This document shows positions 18,552 through 26,452 of a stretch of DNA of 64,000 bases, piece after piece. Origin of the DNA: an uncultured Agrobacterium sp. (lineage in GTDB: Bacteria; Pseudomonadota; Alphaproteobacteria; Rhizobiales; Rhizobiaceae); contig CAJYTK010000006.1 in NCBI GenBank assembly GCA_913777615.1, positions 62,001 to 126,000 of the forward strand, in the 5' to 3' direction. Positions within the stretch are counted from its first letter, which is position 1. Each line of letters starts with the position of its first letter. The translations under genes were made by a program, and so were the position numbers. The notes under the pieces were generated by a model that was not told the origin of the DNA, did no database searches, and worked only from the letters and a program-made list of their open reading frames with translations.

Positions 18552-19748
18552 TCAGTCGGAAACCTCGTTTGGAAAGGCACCTGCCTGAATCCGCTCGTTT
18601 AGACCCCATTTAGGGGGGTAAAAGAACACTATAGGTTCGACGTTCTTGGAAAATTTTTGCTTTATTCGCATGCGGCCGGTCCTTCCAGGGATGTCCGGAT
18701 GTGCAACACGAGAGAATTTATCAACCTCGCAAAACAGGTTCTGGCAGTCGATAAGCTGCAGCCGCCGCCCCCATAGAGAAGGAAAGTTGATACCAAGGCG
18801 TTCGAACTCTTCTTCCTGCTTATCAGCGACGAACTTAATAAGCTCAGGCTCGCTCAATCCACCAAAGTCGGCGAAGCATTTGCGAAGACCATCCCGGGCG
18901 CCAGGTCCGGGAACAACGAAATCCATTTCTGAGAAGTTTGTGATTGTGCTGTAGTTGATGTCCGTCGCGAACTGGTAGGCAAGGAAATCACCGATCGTCT
19001 GATACCCTCGAAAAAGCTCGAAGGCCGTTTGCATGCAATTTGCGTCCTGGAGCTTGTCCGGGAGGCGGTCCTTCATCATTTCTTCGAGCAGCCGCAAATG
19101 ATTCTGGTGCTTTGCCGGATAACCGAAGGCGGCGCTCCCGGGCGGCATGATGTAGGCGGCAGAATAGATTGTTTCGCCGCGCCGCATGGCACGCCCTAGA
19201 ACATCGCAATATCGTTCGAAATTGTACTCAGAGTAAGCCACAACCCCAAACTCTTTTTCCAGCAACTTCCAGGTTTCAATTTTATTGAATAGCTTGAACA
19301 GGATGATGCGGAAGAACACCTCGCCATTCGAGCTTGGTAGATCCTCGCGGTAGATGACGTTGCGGATCAAATACTGGCTAACCCGGTCCGAAGCGCGATA
19401 TGCATTTGTGAATTTATACGTTGAAAGTACGGAATTCCTTGTCCAAGGCTGAGCTGCTTGTTTCGCACGTTTAAAAAAGATGTGCTGACGCTCGGCGGCA
19501 AACCGCCAATAACTCTCATACGCAGCCGTCACCTTGAGGGGACTAAGGTGCTGCACGATGATGGTCGGTGTGTGTAAGCGTCCCTGCTCACCGACAGCCG
19601 TTTCCCATAGAAGGCTCTTTCCTGCGCCGTCGATGTCCAGTGGGAGCTGCGCTCCCATTTCAACAGACGTGCCACGAGGAAGCGGCGACTTGCGGTTATT
19701 TTGTTTTTTGATGTCACTTTTCACGTCGTCAATTCGCTGTCGCGGCAA
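18552..19748 (-). CDS. HMUDK/aGPT-pyrophosphorylase helical-domain-like protein
   Basis: This is a 398-residue protein starting at TTG 19748 or, with better spacing after the upstream stop, at GTG 19724. The core (about residues 78-290) is largely helical, with YWRFAAERQHIFFKR, PWTRNSVLSTYKFTNAYR, DRVSQYLIRNVIY, and a later FELFRGYQTIGDFLAYQFATD. I associate these signatures with the helical domain shared by 5-hydroxymethyluracil DNA kinases and glutamyl/putrescinyl-thymine pyrophosphorylases of hypermodified-base phages. No P-loop kinase domain is fused here, so it may be the pyrophosphorylase-like type. It follows a thymidylate-synthase-like gene, which supports a pyrimidine-modifying role. 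The assignment is from memory of the motif. Confidence 0.65.
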   Translation of the reverse strand: MPRQRIDDVKSDIKKQNNRKSPLPRGTSVEMGAQLPLDIDGAGKSLLWETAVGEQGRLHTPTIIVQHLSPLKVTAAYESYWRFAAERQHIFFKRAKQAAQPWTRNSVLSTYKFTNAYRASDRVSQYLIRNVIYREDLPSSNGEVFFRIILFKLFNKIETWKLLEKEFGVVAYSEYNFERYCDVLGRAMRRGETIYSAAYIMPPGSAAFGYPAKHQNHLRLLEEMMKDRLPDKLQDANCMQTAFELFRGYQTIGDFLAYQFATDINYSTITNFSEMDFVVPGPGARDGLRKCFADFGGLSEPELIKFVADKQEEEFERLGINFPSLWGRRLQLIDCQNLFCEVDKFSRVAHPDIPGRTGRMRIKQKFSKNVEPIVFFYPPKWGLNERIQAGAFPNEVSD

Positions 19749-20562
19749 AGTGCAGATTTTGCCCCGCAGTGCCCAATTCTTGTGTTTCGCTGATTGCGGC
19801 CTCAGCGGCCGCGATGACGGGTTTCAACCCGGCGTCCGTCTTAGAGATTCGCTCCAGCTTTGCTACCCCGACGGTGACATTGAGGCGGACGAAGGGCATT
19901 TTGAGCTGAAATGCCATGAACTCCCCGAGTTGTTTGAGCCCGAGGTAGTTTCCGTAAGCCTTGTCGAATATCTGCTGAGTTGCATAAAAGGCATTGAGTA
20001 CAAGTCCGCTCTTGGTAGGAACGAACGTGACGTGTTGTAAACAGGGGAAGCCCAGTTGCGCGCTTGGAGTGTGATCGCGTTCCGGGTCGAAGGTAGTAAC
20101 CTGCATCATGGAGTCGCGAACTCCGTCACGCCCATCATACTGCGAAATAACGTACTCAAGCTGGTTGCCATCGCACGGTCCCCGCCCGTACATCATCATC
20201 CGTTCGAAGTACAGTCCTCGACCGTTTGCGGTTCGGTTCATGGCCTGATACGCGGGAAAGGCCATCTTGTAGAAACTGAAAAGCTTGGCCCGATCACCCT
20301 GCGCCATCAGCCAAAGACGTTCAGGGAAGATTGTGTAGGCCACATCTTCAACAACGCATTTGCCCTTGCTCTGCAATAAAATGTCGAGCGCGTCTCGCAG
20401 TCTGTTATCCTCGCTTTCGAACTCTGAGATCGACAAGACCAGAGGACTGACCTCCTTGCCGCTCCCTTGGGTCACGCGAAGCAAGATTTTTGCGTATGCG
20501 CGCGAAACACTCGTTTCGGTGACGATAAATGGCTCCATTGCAATGCTATTTGATTTACTCAT
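19729..20562 (-). CDS. Divergent thymidylate-synthase-like protein
   Basis: This is a 277-residue protein from ATG 20562 (GAGGAAG seven bases upstream; overlaps the peptidase stop by eight bases). The C-terminal half follows the thymidylate synthase fold: a cysteine in FPCLQHVTF takes the place of the nucleophile (PCH in TS), then strand GLVLNAFYATQQIFDKAYGN with an Asn where TS binds dUMP, then helix LGLKQLGEFMAFQL. The phosphate-binding QRSxD motif and the HxY motif of ordinary TS are not conserved. It could methylate or hydroxymethylate an altered pyrimidine or act on a modified base. Its neighbours fit nucleotide modification. Confidence 0.7.
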   Translation of the reverse strand: MSKSNSIAMEPFIVTETSVSRAYAKILLRVTQGSGKEVSPLVLSISEFESEDNRLRDALDILLQSKGKCVVEDVAYTIFPERLWLMAQGDRAKLFSFYKMAFPAYQAMNRTANGRGLYFERMMMYGRGPCDGNQLEYVISQYDGRDGVRDSMMQVTTFDPERDHTPSAQLGFPCLQHVTFVPTKSGLVLNAFYATQQIFDKAYGNYLGLKQLGEFMAFQLKMPFVRLNVTVGVAKLERISKTDAGLKPVIAAAEAAISETQELGTAGQNLHFAATAN

Positions 20563-21421
20563 CGGCGTCTTCCTCAAGGTGACGAAACTCGGCCAGTCCT
20601 ATATATTGCTTTCGGGCAATCCGTACGAAGGCAGCCCAACCGGTATCGGGCTGAATGACCCTGACGATGCCCGGAGTACCTGCTTCGAAAAGGCGACCTG
20701 CAGGCAAATCCTTGACGAAGGTGATTGCTTCACTGTCTGGCTCGGTATCTGAAGGCAGCAGCACACTCATGCCAACTTCCACATCGATGACGGAGGTGCT
20801 CCAGGCATTGTCAACCAACACGAGCGGCTCAGCAGATAAGGATCCAAGAATAGCCGCTCGGATCGCCGCCGGCTTTTGCTTCTTCAACACTGTAGCGCGA
20901 GGGCGGGAGATCATGTTCAAGGACTGGGAAAGATGTGTGATGAGCGTCGTGTATCCAACGCCATATTCACTCGCGATTTGAAAGATCTGCACGGGCGTTG
21001 CCGAGTTCGGCTCCCAGTCTCGCTTTGCAAAGGCCTGCCTCATACCCAAGGTCGGCATCAACACGAAACCAGCAAAGCTGTCCGCCAGAAACTCTTTCGG
21101 ATCTTCCCACGGATTTTCCTTCGCGTCCTCACGCAACTCGTCGATCGACGAGCCATGTCCGAAGACATGGTGGCCCAATTCATGAGCACAATTATAGGCT
21201 CGCCGCGGAAGAGGTCGACGAGCCGACAGATGAATTCGGGAAGGGGTACCGCGCTGGTACATTCCTTCCATGTTTATAGCGTTGAAACGTACCTGAACTT
21301 TATGGGCCTTGCAGAGTGCGTAGATGCAAATCGGATTGATCAGGTCCAGCCCAGCTTTGGTGCGAGCGGCAATTGAAGCCGTCATAGCCCGGTTTGCCAA
21401 AGCATTGCGATCGGGCATCAT
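20555..21421 (-). CDS. ImmA/IrrE-family metallopeptidase
   Basis: This is a 288-residue protein. The zinc-peptidase motif CAHELGHHVFGH and the third ligand region KEFLADSFAGFVLMP are intact. The C-terminal part (about 190-288) is extra and may bind a partner or ligand. Family members cleave XRE-type repressors to derepress mobile or conflict genes; the XRE gene just upstream is the obvious substrate. The start at 21421 is chosen because AGGAG sits seven bases before it; ATG 21442 is the alternative. Confidence 0.85.
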   Translation of the reverse strand: MMPDRNALANRAMTASIAARTKAGLDLINPICIYALCKAHKVQVRFNAINMEGMYQRGTPSRIHLSARRPLPRRAYNCAHELGHHVFGHGSSIDELREDAKENPWEDPKEFLADSFAGFVLMPTLGMRQAFAKRDWEPNSATPVQIFQIASEYGVGYTTLITHLSQSLNMISRPRATVLKKQKPAAIRAAILGSLSAEPLVLVDNAWSTSVIDVEVGMSVLLPSDTEPDSEAITFVKDLPAGRLFEAGTPGIVRVIQPDTGWAAFVRIARKQYIGLAEFRHLEEDADE

Positions 21422-21446
21422 ATTTTCGCTCCTGAGCTTCATAGAG

Positions 21447-21809
21447 TTACTGTTCCTTCGGGTCAGACGTTTCGTCACGCATCGCCGCAAGCAGCTTCAG
21501 CAGACGCTCTAGATCATCAGGTTTCAATTTGGTCAGTTCGCGTGCCGCGAGCTGCAATCGTGGATCCGCCGCATCCACCGTGTCGGGGACATCCCCCATC
21601 AGCCAAGCGACACTCACGTCATACAGTTCCGCCAATTGCGAAAGCTCCTCGGCCGATACGCGCCGATTGCCCGCTTCGATTTCCGTTACCGAAGGGCGAT
21701 GGAGGCCCAAGAGTTTCGCTACCTGGCCCTGCGAGAGACCCGCGAGCTTGCGCGCCTCCTTCAAGCGTTCGGCCAGATACGTACGCCGGTCGGTCGGGTT
21801 GTCCGTCAT
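21447..21809 (-). CDS. XRE-family repressor
   Basis: This is a 120-residue protein with an N-terminal Cro/C1 helix-turn-helix (AGLSQGQVAKLLGLHRPSVTEIEAGNRRVS) and an acidic helical C-terminus. ATG 21809 overlaps the stop of the preceding gene by four bases. It pairs with the ImmA/IrrE peptidase downstream, a common repressor/anti-repressor arrangement. The three CTTAC-type half-sites upstream of the operon (22132-22156) are the likely operator. Confidence 0.85.
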   Translation of the reverse strand: MTDNPTDRRTYLAERLKEARKLAGLSQGQVAKLLGLHRPSVTEIEAGNRRVSAEELSQLAELYDVSVAWLMGDVPDTVDAADPRLQLAARELTKLKPDDLERLLKLLAAMRDETSDPKEQ

Positions 21810-22117
21810 GCTGCTGCCACCACCGCCGCCTGTGCGTCGAGTTCCTTGATCAAAGTGCAAACCAACGCGACGGTTTGCGCGATTGTCAGCGCTTGCTTCG
21901 TGGCATCGTCGACGAAAAGATTGAGCTCTGGCGGGATGTCCTTGCCGAGTGCGGCGCCAAGCATACCGGCCGCAACCGGCCAGACCTTGCTATTGAACTT
22001 CGGCAATTCCTCTGCAGGTCGAGCCGTCGGATCGAGCACTGGGCAGGCTTCCTTGCTGATCGTCTGAATCGTCGTCAGAACGTCCATCAAATGCTTTTGA
22101 ACATCGGTCGGATCCAT
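21806..22117 (-). CDS. Hypothetical first gene of the XRE/peptidase operon
   Basis: This is a 103-residue helical protein rich in alanine (ITKQ-like helices and a C-terminal ALVCTLIKELDAQAAVVAAA). No family is recognised. GGAGGAAG precedes ATG 22117, and the stop overlaps the XRE start. As first gene under the putative operator it may be a small partner of the repressor. Confidence 0.6.
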   Translation of the reverse strand: MDPTDVQKHLMDVLTTIQTISKEACPVLDPTARPAEELPKFNSKVWPVAAGMLGAALGKDIPPELNLFVDDATKQALTIAQTVALVCTLIKELDAQAAVVAAA

Positions 22118-22131
22118 AACTTCCTCCGTTT

Positions 22132-22171
22132 CTTACATGCAGTAAGATAATCTTACACAACGTAGAGTCAA
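22132..22171 (-). promoter_or_regulatory. Promoter overlapped by a three-half-site operator
   Basis: CTTAC (22132-22136), GTAAG (22142-22146) and CTTAC (22152-22156) are spaced exactly five bases apart, alternating in orientation. On the minus strand a promoter TTGACT (22166-22171), 16-base spacer, TATCTT (22144-22149) overlaps them. A repressor bound here would block the promoter of the XRE operon. The first start codon is 15 bases away. Confidence 0.6.
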
Positions 22172-22397
22172 GGCCTAGGCTTTTGACAATCGGAAAAAAG
22201 AGCGTTTCTATTCAGAAATTCGTCGCCCCACACAACCGTTCCAGTCTCAGTCGAAAGAGTTGATTTCGCGCATTGTGACACTATGCGCTCGGCAGATAGC
22301 GTAGCGTTGTTGATTTATGCACTGATGATCGCCACTTTGATCGGGTGATCATAATTGAAAGCCGGAAATTGCGCGGGACTAGGCGGAAGGACGTAAG

Positions 22398-22901
22398 ATG
22401 AGCCAGCAATACGATTTTTTGGCGATGCAAAAGGCGCAGTTCCGTCACGATCAGGGCAACCATTCGGACATCATATGCCTTCCAAAATCAGACCGGCTGA
22501 AGCACTACGGCCTCCATTTTGCGAAGTATGTTGGTCGGTTTGCGCGAGGTGGTACCGAGACAAAATCTGCCGATCGAACTTTGGTTGACATGGCTTTGGT
22601 ATGCCTAAGCGCGGCAAACGCTTTGCATCAAAGCATCCAGGAGGATATGGTGAATTTCCCGCAGAACCCATTTGATCAGCTGGATCCGCTTCGCTCCCTT
22701 GCGGACGCGGCTGGCCGGTTCGCCGATGCCTGTGAAAAGATCGACCACCTGGAAGACTTTCTATCGATCGCTCGGCCCGCCAACCTCGACGTATTAAACT
22801 GGACGCTGCGCACTGCGACCGAACGCGGGCTTGATCTGAACGTTGCAATTGCTGAGCGGCGTAGAGAGCTGGTAGCGCGACAATTTTACGTCGAGGGTTG
22901 A
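22398..22901 (+). CDS. Possible MazG-like helical protein
   Basis: This is a 167-residue, mostly helical protein. AAGGA precedes the ATG. The stretch LKHYGLHFAKYVGRFARGG followed by DRTLVDMALVCLSAANALHQSI looks like the first helices of MazG-like NTP pyrophosphatase relatives, but the acidic metal site is not clear, so this is tentative. It is followed after four bases by the dCTP-deaminase-like gene, with which it probably forms an operon transcribed away from the XRE operon. Confidence 0.5.
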   Translation: MSQQYDFLAMQKAQFRHDQGNHSDIICLPKSDRLKHYGLHFAKYVGRFARGGTETKSADRTLVDMALVCLSAANALHQSIQEDMVNFPQNPFDQLDPLRSLADAAGRFADACEKIDHLEDFLSIARPANLDVLNWTLRTATERGLDLNVAIAERRRELVARQFYVEG

Positions 22902-22905
22902 TGTT

Positions 22906-23655
22906 ATGGCATTTTGGAGCAGTCAGACCCTTGAAAATCGGCTTGGTGCGTTGATTGCGGGTGCAGGAGCACCCAAAGTTGACTGCAATGCTATCGAGTT
23001 GACGATCGGGCGCGAGGTCTACGTCACGCCAAATCTCACCGATATCTACACCACTACGAAGCAACAGTTGCAGCTAGAAGAGGCTTTTCAGATTCCTCCC
23101 GGTCAATTTGCTTTCCTTTTGACTGAGGAGATTGTGAAGGTGCCAAAGGCCGCCATGGCCTTCATTTCCATGAAGGCGACATTTAAAATGAAGGGCCTGA
23201 TCAATGTTTCCGGCTTCCACGTCGATCCGGGTTGGGAAGGACCACTTGTTTTCGCCGTGTTCAATGCTGGTCCTGCACCTGTACACCTTCAGCGCGGGCT
23301 TCCACTTTTTTTGATTTGGTATGCTGATCTCGATCAACCATCTGAGAAGCATAAATCTACGCCCGGCGCAGCCACCATACCACCGACATTGATTAGTAGC
23401 CTTACCGGAGGAAACGACACGCTCTTTGCACTGGACCAGCGGCTAAAGGACGGGATTAAAAGGCTGGATGAGGAAGACCGAAAGCTAGATAGTCGAATTC
23501 ACGAATTGCGGAACGCTCAAACGCGAAACACCGTAATGATCTCGGTAATCGCTCCGATCTTGCTGGGATTGGTAGCGCTTGCCTTCAAGGATTCGATCGT
23601 GTCGCTGCTGCCGACGCGATCGACTAGCATTTCACAGCCGCATACCGGCCCATGA
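22906..23655 (+). CDS. dCTP deaminase/dUTPase-fold protein with C-terminal membrane anchor
   Basis: This is a 249-residue protein. Residues 25-150 follow the dCTP deaminase/dUTPase trimeric fold: NAIELTIGREVYV, a FAFLLTEEIVKVP strand, GFHVDPGWEGPLVFAVFNAGP, then the HLQRGLPLFLIW strand. The usual SSxxR motif is replaced by MKATFKMKG and the catalytic Glu before Asn is an alanine/valine position (VFAVFN). Deaminase activity is therefore doubtful. Residues 165-205 are a charged coiled coil and 207-230 a membrane helix (VMISVIAPILLGLVALAF). It could be a nucleotide sensor at the membrane. Confidence 0.7.
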   Translation: MAFWSSQTLENRLGALIAGAGAPKVDCNAIELTIGREVYVTPNLTDIYTTTKQQLQLEEAFQIPPGQFAFLLTEEIVKVPKAAMAFISMKATFKMKGLINVSGFHVDPGWEGPLVFAVFNAGPAPVHLQRGLPLFLIWYADLDQPSEKHKSTPGAATIPPTLISSLTGGNDTLFALDQRLKDGIKRLDEEDRKLDSRIHELRNAQTRNTVMISVIAPILLGLVALAFKDSIVSLLPTRSTSISQPHTGP

Positions 23656-23798
23656 CCACACAGCAAACAAAGAAGTGGTTTCTATCACCAGCCGCGAACC
23701 TGCGGTCAAGCGATTGCAGAAATCTCTCGAACCGCTCGTTAGTCTTCGCTCAGGCCGAGGCTTCCGCGCCGTGGCCAACGGCGGCATCTAAGGCATAA
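23652..23798 (+). CDS. Possible 48-residue ORF
   Basis: ATG 23652 overlaps the stop of the deaminase-like gene by four bases (ATGA) and the frame ends at TAA 23796. The product is polar with no recognised motif. Only the overlap supports it; it may be noise. Confidence 0.2.
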   Translation: MTTQQTKKWFLSPAANLRSSDCRNLSNRSLVFAQAEASAPWPTAASKA

Positions 23799-23828
23799 CA
23801 TGCCGATGAACAGGTAGAAGAAGCATAC

Positions 23829-23890
23829 TCAAACGATGCCCCATGCCCGAAACCTCCCCCTCCCCGTCATCTCACGCAAGCCCAGTTCCA
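23829..23890 (-). pseudogene. RHE_PE00001-family 3' remnant
   Basis: Read on the minus strand, this encodes [19 protein letters not shown] and a stop, almost identical to the last residues of the intact RHE_PE00001-family gene at 62577-63692 ([19 protein letters not shown]). Only the C-terminal end of a second copy is left. It abuts the DUF3991 remnant on the same strand in a different frame. Confidence 0.7.
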
Positions 23891-24141
23891 AAACGATCCG
23901 CCGCGATTGGGAACGTGACGTTCTCAAGAATCATGGCGAGGCCGAAGACATCGCCTTTGTCGTCACTGAGAGGATCGAACCAGCCTCGTCCTTCATGGGT
24001 CACAATGATGATGCTACCACCATGCCGGTATTTGACGGCTCGGCGGGTGCTTTCTCTTAAATCGAGTTCGTATCCGGCCCTCTCCAGCAGGGCTTCACAA
24101 CTGACGCTGGCGCGCAGCGCCTCTAAGTCTTTTCGTTCCAT
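23872..24141 (-). pseudogene. DUF3991/toprim-type protein, N-terminal fragment
   Basis: From ATG 24141 the frame gives 89 residues. The first 80 match the N-terminus of rhizobial plasmid DUF3991/toprim proteins (LRASVSCEALLERAGYELD, then VKYRHGGSIIIVTHEGRGWFD and SDDKGDVFGLAM). The full proteins are several times longer and contain a primase-like toprim domain. The gene is cut near 23890, where the RHE_PE00001 remnant begins. A GC-rich hairpin (24151-24167) lies just upstream of the start. Confidence 0.65.
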
Positions 24142-24324
24142 ATTTTTCTTCGGCCGCGTGGCGGCCGTCCTTTCATTTTCCCGCAATGCGCGGGAGACCT
24201 CCTTCCCGCCGCGAAGAGCGGAGGGTGCAAGGGCGCAGCGCGCAACTGACAAAAGTTGCAGCAAGCGCTGCGGCGGCGCTTCCCTTGCGGCCGACAAGTC
24301 GCCAGCGGCAGGAACAGGCGGGTC

Positions 24325-24516
24325 TCAATGAGACCCGCGCGGGAAGTATTCGTGCACGATCTCAAGATCGTCTTCGTCATCGAGTTCGTCGGACGGAAGG
24401 ACGCCGAATTCGTCGCCGGACTTGAACAGGGTGATGGGAACCATCAGATCGTTGCAGAGGTGGAAGGCGTGAGATTGGGCGAGAGAAAGATCGTGTGCCA
24501 TCTTGAGGTGCTCCAT
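24325..24516 (-). CDS. Small acidic plasmid protein
   Basis: This is a 63-residue protein (LSLAQSHAFHLCNDLMVPIT, then acidic SDELDDEDDLEIVHEY). It resembles small proteins found beside DUF3991 genes on rhizobial plasmids, as far as I recall. It is transcribed toward the DUF3991 fragment. The function is not known. Confidence 0.45.
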   Translation of the reverse strand: MEHLKMAHDLSLAQSHAFHLCNDLMVPITLFKSGDEFGVLPSDELDDEDDLEIVHEYFPRGSH

Positions 24517-25022
24517 CGGAAGCGGGCCAATTCCCGCTGATGGCTCCTCGATGGAACAGGGACGGTCGCGATCACCGCGAAGGCGAAGACGGAGCGGCGG
24601 CAGCTTGCTAGCCGACCCCTTGAGGGTTGATCGACGGAGATCCGAACCTGGTCCAGGACGCCATCACAACTAGCGGGTTTTGGGGTGCCGTCGATGCTGC
24701 AATGTATCGGCAGGCGACTTATCGCCTTTGCGCTGCCGTCGCCTTACCCACATTGGTGAACTTGATGGTCAGGCACCGGGACTGATGCCACATTCACCCA
24801 AGGCTATAACTTTGGTATTGCCGGTTGCGCTGTTAGACCCCCAACAGCAGAATTTTTCCAGTAAGATTGCACGAGTTTGGGTAACTTTCGTGATGTACTG
24901 CGCCGGATCAAGTTGTGGCGCTTGAGAAAATAAGAAACCTAGGCCGACGCAGATTTCATGCAAGGCAGGAGGCCTGTGAGTACAGCTCCCTGCCTCCCTT
25001 CCTAGGTCCCCATCCTCGAGTA
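24517..25022. other. Intergenic region, about 500 bp
   Basis: No convincing gene. Frames of about 80 codons on both strands (24680-24925 plus, 24769-25026 minus) lack family features and ribosome sites. It probably holds a degraded boundary between the plasmid-type genes and the CMD/TetR module. Confidence 0.35.
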
Positions 25023-25589
25023 TCAATCGACCGAATACGGAGCAAAAACCGCATCAACCGGTGTCCCCGCCAAGTGATTGACGTAGTTGGAGAATGTCTT
25101 CGCAGCGATCGCCAACACAATGCCAAAGACGTGCTGCTCGGTATAACCTGCCGCAAGGAAGGCCTCGATCGAGGCCTTCCCGGGATTTCCTCGTGAAACG
25201 ACCATCGCTTCGGTCATGGCTGCGACAGCCTGAAGTTTCGCATCCGGCAATTCTTCCCCGGATCTCAGCGCATCAAGAGATGCCGATGGAACACGCGACT
25301 TTTTGTCGGCGATCATCGAATGAGCAGCCATGCAATAAGTGCAGCCGTTCACGCGGCTGATTGTAAGAAAGACTGTTTCCTGCTCGGCAGACGTGAAGCC
25401 GGACTGGCTGCGGAAGGCGTCATAGCTCGACATGTAGTTGGCGAGAACCGGTGGCAACTTGGCCATGTATCCATACATGTTAGGTACAAAGCCGAGTTTG
25501 GCCTTGGCTGTCTCCAACAAGGCGTGAGCCTCGCCGGTGGAAGTTTCAAGTGTTTCGGGCTGCATATCGAGAAGCGGGATACGTGCCAT
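25023..25589 (-). CDS. Carboxymuconolactone decarboxylase-family protein (AhpD-like)
   Basis: This is a 188-residue protein of the CMD/alkylhydroperoxidase superfamily. The redox motif is complete: VNGCTYCMAAHSM, with CxxC and the downstream His. The frame from residue 30 (LGFVPNMYGYMAKLPPVL) is typical. It likely reduces peroxides or acts on a small organic substrate. It is divergent from a TetR gene that probably controls it. A paralogue lies at 45727-46293. Confidence 0.85.
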   Translation of the reverse strand: MARIPLLDMQPETLETSTGEAHALLETAKAKLGFVPNMYGYMAKLPPVLANYMSSYDAFRSQSGFTSAEQETVFLTISRVNGCTYCMAAHSMIADKKSRVPSASLDALRSGEELPDAKLQAVAAMTEAMVVSRGNPGKASIEAFLAAGYTEQHVFGIVLAIAAKTFSNYVNHLAGTPVDAVFAPYSVD

Positions 25590-25611
25590 GGAAAATCTCC
25601 TCTAATTTTCG

Positions 25612-25623
25612 GAACACTCGTTC
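25612..25623. promoter_or_regulatory. Candidate TetR operator
   Basis: GAAC-ACTC-GTTC is a short inverted repeat in the gap between the divergent CMD and TetR genes, 22 bases before the CMD start. The arms are only four bases, so this is a weak candidate. Confidence 0.25.
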
Positions 25624-25687
25624 TTTAAATTGAATTCGCGAGATTGGACAGCTATTTTAGAATGGTCGGTTCAGAATTAGGTGATCA

Positions 25688-26317
25688 ATGTCAGCAACCA
25701 GCCCAACAATACGTCAGCGGGGCCGTCCGAGCGGCTTCGATCGACAAACTGCGTTGGAAGCGGCAATGCGGTCTTTCTGGGCAGAAGGCTTCGAAGCGGC
25801 TTCAATTGACAGGCTGTGTCGGGCAATGAATATGCCTCGTGCCAGCCTCTACCAGCTCTTCGGAGACAAGCAGGGTCTGTTTATGTCGGCGCTTGATCGA
25901 TATGGCGAAACGCGTGTGTCGCGTGTCATAGCGGCGCTGGGACCTGTGGGGTCTCTGGCTGAGGATTTGTCCGCTTTTTTCGATGAAGTGATCCATCTTG
26001 CCACTTCGGATCGAGGCACTCCAGGGTGCCTGATTTCCTGCGTATTGGCAGATGCCGCTGGAACCAACCCGGTTTTCACGGCAGAACTTGATCGTCGCTT
26101 TACCGCGATGGAACATCGGATAGAAGAACGCCTTCTGCTGGCCCGGTGGCCAGTCGATGCGAAGATCTCGGCTAGTGCTGTGGCCGGAATGATCGCATCA
26201 GTGGCGCGGGGGATGACCCTCAAGGCGCGCTCTGGCCAGACGGCTGATGAGCTTCTGCCTATCGCCCGAACAGCGCTCATGGCGGTAACGAGGCTAGCTG
26301 ATCATATAGAAAAATAG
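25688..26317 (+). CDS. TetR-family transcriptional regulator
   Basis: This is a 209-residue protein. Residues 12-60 are the TetR helix-turn-helix (GFDRQTALEAAMRSFWAEGFEAAS, then MPRASLYQLFGDKQGLF). The C-terminal ligand domain contains GCLISCVLADAAGTNP, as in the AcrR/TetR_C_16-like group. Divergent from the CMD gene and likely its repressor. Confidence 0.88.
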   Translation: MSATSPTIRQRGRPSGFDRQTALEAAMRSFWAEGFEAASIDRLCRAMNMPRASLYQLFGDKQGLFMSALDRYGETRVSRVIAALGPVGSLAEDLSAFFDEVIHLATSDRGTPGCLISCVLADAAGTNPVFTAELDRRFTAMEHRIEERLLLARWPVDAKISASAVAGMIASVARGMTLKARSGQTADELLPIARTALMAVTRLADHIEK

Positions 26318-26380
26318 TCACTCTGTTTGGCGTCCCGCCGCGCCCGAGAAAGATCTCCAGCGATTTTTTTCTCCCTCCTT

Positions 26381-26407
26381 TGTAACAGATCGAACGCTTA
26401 ATAGTCC
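26381..26407 (+). promoter_or_regulatory. Candidate ECF promoter of the flavoprotein/CDP-transferase operon
   Basis: TGTAAC (26381-26386), 16 bases, AGTCC (26403-26407), placed about 45 bases before ATG 26453. The same arrangement occurs at 29265-29292 and 32459-32484, all upstream of genes in the cluster that contains an ECF sigma factor. Confidence 0.5.
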
Positions 26408-26452
26408 TTGGTACAGCCGGCCGTTTTGGCCGAAGTCTGACAAGGAGCTCGC

